Shown here: positions 60,740-64,000 of the stretch, in pieces
Position numbering within the stretch: the first letter of the stretch is position 1
Layout of the letters: every line of letters begins with the position of its first letter
Source: Pontibacter rufus
GTDB lineage: Bacteria; Bacteroidota; Bacteroidia; Cytophagales; Hymenobacteraceae
Assembly: GCF_015694705.1 (NCBI RefSeq)
Contig: NZ_JADQDR010000011.1
Location: 124,001-188,000, forward strand
Reading direction: 5' to 3'
Length of the DNA: 64,000 nt
Notes under the pieces: model-generated
What the model was told of the DNA's origin: nothing
Database searches by the model: none
The model's input: the letters and a program-made list of their open reading frames with translations, nothing else
Made by a program: the position numbers and the translations under genes

Positions 60740-63103
60740 TTACTTTAAGAGCCGGATGTAGTAAATGCCTCCTGCCACAGAGCCATCATGGGCAACAAAT
60801 TTCACCTGCAGCACATCAGGATCGCTACTGGTAATGGCTTTGGGAAGATCATAATCCACATCAAAGAACCGGTCTCCTTTTGAGCCATCGAGGTTTACTG
60901 TGGCTACCAGCTGCCCGTTCACCAGAATGTCAAAATTGCGGTTCTGGTCTTTGCCGTAGTACGTAACGCGCAGCTTGCGGGCCTCGTGGCTGGTGTTCTT
61001 AAGCTCGTAGCCAAACCAGCCTGAGGCATGCCGCCAGTGGCGGTCGTTGTAAATGCCTGCTTCCGTTCGCTCACCCCGGAACTTGTGGTCAGACTCCGGT
61101 TGCTGCTCTCCCGGAGCCACCTGGTCTACAGTCGCCTTGTCCAGCACCAGTTTTGCCTCATCCGCCGCATGCATCGACTGCCTGAGGCTGTCGAGCCCCG
61201 CAGGCGTTGTAACGGGCCAGTATACCATGTAGCGTGCATCATGAATCTGGTAAAAAGGCACCAGCTTTACCTGTTTATACTTATCGGACGAGATAATCCC
61301 CGCCGCAGAAAAGACAAGCGGCTGCCCGGCAACAGGCTTCACACCGGCAGCATAGGCGCTGTCTGCCGACACGAGCAGGGGCGCTTCTTCTACCGGGTAC
61401 AGCGGGCCGTTGGCAATATGGCCCATGCGGCTGCTGTCGGCCCACAGTCCTGTCAAATCGGTAGTGTCGGTGGCGGCGGCCAGCACCATGGGGCCATGCA
61501 CAAACGATACCCAGGGCGAGTGGTCGGGCAGGTATTCCGCTTTGGTTTCCATGGGTAAGGAAACAGTGACTTTATCACCTGACTTCCATTTACGCGATAC
61601 CGTTACATACGAGGAAGGAACGGAGCTGACAGCCATTTCTTTGCCGTTCACGCGCACCTTCAGTTGTCCCGCTTTCACCCATTCAGGATGCCTGATGTGC
61701 AGCGCGAACTTCGCCGGCTTTTTCAGTTTAAGCTCGATGTCAGTTGACTCCTGGTAAGGGAACTTTGTGTGCTGCACCAGCGAAACGCCTTTCTCCTGCC
61801 AGTTGAGGGTGGAGGCGATAAACAGGTTTACAAAAAGATCTTTGTCGTTGTGCGCGTAAATCAGCTCGCCATACTTGCCGTGGTTTTCGAGGCCGGAGCC
61901 CACGCAGCACCAGAAACCCTGTTGCGGCTGTGAGTAAACGCGGTAGTGCCTGGGGCGCATAGGTGTAAAGTACACGAAACCGCCCTTGCCCGGGTGCTGG
62001 GACGAGAGGATGTGGTTATACATAGCTCTTTCATAGTAATCCATGTAGGCGCATGCAGCACTATCCAGAAACAGGCTTTTCGTGAGCTTGAGCATGTTAT
62101 AGGTGTTGCAGGTCTCAGGCCCTTCCTTCGATTCGACCATAGAGGAAAAATCGTTGGCCGGATGGAAGTGTTCTCTTACGCTGTTCCCCCCAATAGACAC
62201 CGTCCGGTTATGCACTACCGTGTTCCAGAAGAAATCTGCAGCACCGGCCCAGGACTTGTCTTTATCAAGTTCGGCAATCCGTAAATACCCGATAACTTTA
62301 GGTATCTGTGTGTTGGCGTGCAGGCCGTTCAGCTCATCTTTCCGGGCAAGGAGCGGCTTTAGAATAGAACGGTCAGAGAACCGTTGCGCCAGCCGGAGGT
62401 ATTTCTGATCACCCGTAATAGCCGCTACATCAGCAAATACTTCATTCAGGCCGCCATGTTCGCTCTTCAGCATTTCCTGCATCTGATCCTCAGAGAGCTC
62501 TGCTGTAAGGTTTATACACCAATCCGTAAGCTTTACCAGGATATCCCGTGCTTTCTCATTTCCTGCAAAAACATAAGCATCGCGCAGCCCGGCATACAGC
62601 TTGTGCAGGTTATACCAAGGCACCCATTTGCCATTTAAAGAAAAGCTGCCCGCATCTATTTTACCTTGCGCAATTTCCTGCCACATCGCCCGTCCGCCGG
62701 GTACGCCGCCCACATAGCCGTTGCCGCTGCGCTGCTGGCAGGTATCTAACCAGCTCACCATGTAATTAAGCCTTTGCAGCAGTTCCGGGTTTCCTGTTGC
62801 CGCATACATCAAAGACAAAGCAGAAAGGTAATGGCCGCCGATGTGCCCGTCAAGGCCTGTGTCCTCCCAGTTGCCATAGTTCGCAGCCTTTGGCGGAATA
62901 CCCGCTTCCGTCAGGTAAGGCGCCAGCAACCTGTCAGGGTCAAGGGCCAGCATGTAACGCATGTCCGTCTGCTGCGCCTCTTTAAAAGGGCTGTCCAGCA
63001 ACCGCACCGAGGATAAGGGAAATGCTTCCGGTTGCAGGTGCTGGCAAATGCCAGGGACTGATATCAGCAGAAAGGTTGCCAGGCTTAGAAGAGGAAGTTT
63101 CAT
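60740..63103 (-). CDS. GH127 beta-L-arabinofuranosidase family protein (DUF1680)
   Basis: 787 residues with a signal peptide (SVPGICQ). The (alpha/alpha)6 barrel (about 30-440) has GLDGHIGGHYLSALSLMYA, VPWYNLHKLYAGLRDAY, GGLNEVFADVAAITGD and the catalytic zinc-Cys site. Glu330, Cys332 (in EGPETCNTYNMLKL) and Cys399/Cys400 (FWCCVGSGLENHG) match the E-x-C and CC arrangement of the studied GH127 enzyme. Beta-sandwich domains follow. It removes beta-L-arabinofuranose from plant glycans. No other arabinose genes are in view. GH146 is a possible alternative subfamily. Confidence 0.9.
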   Translation of the reverse strand: MKLPLLSLATFLLISVPGICQHLQPEAFPLSSVRLLDSPFKEAQQTDMRYMLALDPDRLLAPYLTEAGIPPKAANYGNWEDTGLDGHIGGHYLSALSLMYAATGNPELLQRLNYMVSWLDTCQQRSGNGYVGGVPGGRAMWQEIAQGKIDAGSFSLNGKWVPWYNLHKLYAGLRDAYVFAGNEKARDILVKLTDWCINLTAELSEDQMQEMLKSEHGGLNEVFADVAAITGDQKYLRLAQRFSDRSILKPLLARKDELNGLHANTQIPKVIGYLRIAELDKDKSWAGAADFFWNTVVHNRTVSIGGNSVREHFHPANDFSSMVESKEGPETCNTYNMLKLTKSLFLDSAACAYMDYYERAMYNHILSSQHPGKGGFVYFTPMRPRHYRVYSQPQQGFWCCVGSGLENHGKYGELIYAHNDKDLFVNLFIASTLNWQEKGVSLVQHTKFPYQESTDIELKLKKPAKFALHIRHPEWVKAGQLKVRVNGKEMAVSSVPSSYVTVSRKWKSGDKVTVSLPMETKAEYLPDHSPWVSFVHGPMVLAAATDTTDLTGLWADSSRMGHIANGPLYPVEEAPLLVSADSAYAAGVKPVAGQPLVFSAAGIISSDKYKQVKLVPFYQIHDARYMVYWPVTTPAGLDSLRQSMHAADEAKLVLDKATVDQVAPGEQQPESDHKFRGERTEAGIYNDRHWRHASGWFGYELKNTSHEARKLRVTYYGKDQNRNFDILVNGQLVATVNLDGSKGDRFFDVDYDLPKAITSSDPDVLQVKFVAHDGSVAGGIYYIRLLK

Positions 63104-64000
63104 TAATCAGGCTGTTTTAAGTAGTAAATTATCTAAGAGCAAGTTTAAAATTCGTGCTTTGCGCTGCAAATTGCCCATAAAGGAACCTGTCTTCACGCTT
63201 TTATCGCCACGTAGCGCTGCTATGCGGCTCAAAAACCATTTCGCCAGAACCCTTTCTGAACACTTTTCGCTTGCAAAAACGAAATTTAAACATGCTCTAA
63301 AAGTACGAACTGGCGCTAAAGAAAATAAACACCTTTTATTATAAATTTATAAATAACTATACAACGCAACGTGTAGTTTACGCGCACGATGATAATTCAA
63401 AGGTATTTTCACGCAACACCAGCCCTTCCTCCGGTGCTCATCTTGCAGGGAAAAAAGGGATTTTGCGGAGGATTTGTTGTGGAAGGAACAAGAGGATTAT
63501 GCAGGCAGCCCTTGCCGTTCTTCAAAAGGGTAAACCTACAGGTGCTGCACGATAGCCTTGCCTGCATGCCGCTCCTGCTCTTCGAGGAACGACAACTCCT
63601 CACTCATAACTGATCCATACACCATCTTTTGCTATGCGTACAACTCAGTTTAATATGGTATCAGTTCAATATGGTAGTAACTGCATTCCCCCGCATTATT
63701 GTTAAAACTTCTACGCGGTGCCCTTCTAAAGCCGGGAAACAGGCATAACATAAGTTTATTGCGCCAATCAGCCTAACGATGTTAATGCTGATAGTGGCAA
63801 ACGGCTTATACTTCACAACCCGTGACGCAATGGAATCAAAAGAAGGAATTACCTTGAGTTAAAACTCAGGATAATTCCGGGCAGGCCTGCATCAAAGAAG
63901 AAGCCTGACATGAAATTCAGTTATACCAAGTTTGCATCATCTACATTAAGTATAACAATCTTCTTATCATTTGGATCTGTTTTCAGGGAGGCTTTAAAGA
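63104..64000. other. Intergenic region at the window end
   Basis: No gene with recognisable content. Small open frames on both strands at about 63389-63613 mirror each other and look non-coding. Motif copies lie at 63807 and 63948. The next gene probably starts just outside the window. Confidence 0.5.

Noticed and set aside
63389-63613. Overlapping small open frames on both strands near the window end
   Set aside because: They mirror each other and show no recognisable protein features.

Overview
The window looks like a chromosomal segment of a free-living Bacteroidota, most likely order Cytophagales and family Hymenobacteraceae (Pontibacter or Hymenobacter-like; the genus is an inference from overall protein style, not proven). 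Supporting signs are a SusC/SusD pair, a type IX secretion sorting domain, many lipoprotein and Sec signal peptides on secreted glycosidases, TAnnTTTG-type promoter boxes, and a mid-GC background with short AT-rich islets. I see no rRNA, CRISPR array, prophage or intact insertion sequence.

Layout. 1-6135: end of a GH2 glycosidase, a T9SS-secreted beta-helix protein and a six-hairpin glycosidase lipoprotein. 6331-10009: an OmpR-type two-component pair followed by a PepSY-like lipoprotein and an SdiA-regulated-family lipoprotein. 10249-30465: a large carbohydrate block, almost all on the minus strand: cytochrome c/sugar dehydrogenase, DUF1080-PA14 protein, GH92 mannosidase, SusD, SusC, an unusual secreted GH-like protein, DUF1080 hydrolase, gluconate-dehydrogenase subunit 3, GMC oxidoreductase and a LacI regulator. 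30733-33184: glycosylasparaginase, an unknown protein and CutC. 33662-38471: MsrA, an M48 protease, a run of small cassette-like genes (including a ParE/RelE toxin-antitoxin pair) with attC-like palindromes between them, MsrB and a VF530 protein. 38745-43032: an amidohydrolase and a tight ATP-grasp/luciferase-like monooxygenase operon. 43321-55708: housekeeping genes (zinc metalloprotease, DinB, quinone reductase, RecQ, ComEC, GNAT, PhoH, SAM hydrolase, ABM monooxygenase, HscB). 55720-58371: tRNA-Leu(CAA), an AT-rich PIN-domain islet and a dienelactone hydrolase. 58599-63103: a decayed REP-associated transposase fragment, an AraC regulator, an EmrE-type transporter and a GH127 arabinofuranosidase.

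How the genes may work together. GH92, SusCD, glycosylasparaginase and possibly the 3-keto-glycoside genes (GMC dehydrogenase, subunit 3, two DUF1080 proteins, cytochrome c protein) suggest uptake and breakdown of mannose-rich glycans or glycosides by hydrolytic and oxidative routes, with LacI as the local regulator. This is inference from family knowledge and position.

The most unusual signal is not a gene. The heptamer AAGTATA (or TATACTT) occurs roughly 90 times by my manual scan, in genes and between them, where about 8-9 would be expected by chance. Three times it forms a tight perfect inverted pair shortly after a stop codon. This resembles how DNA uptake sequences are arranged in naturally competent bacteria, and a comEC homologue is present, but the function is unknown.
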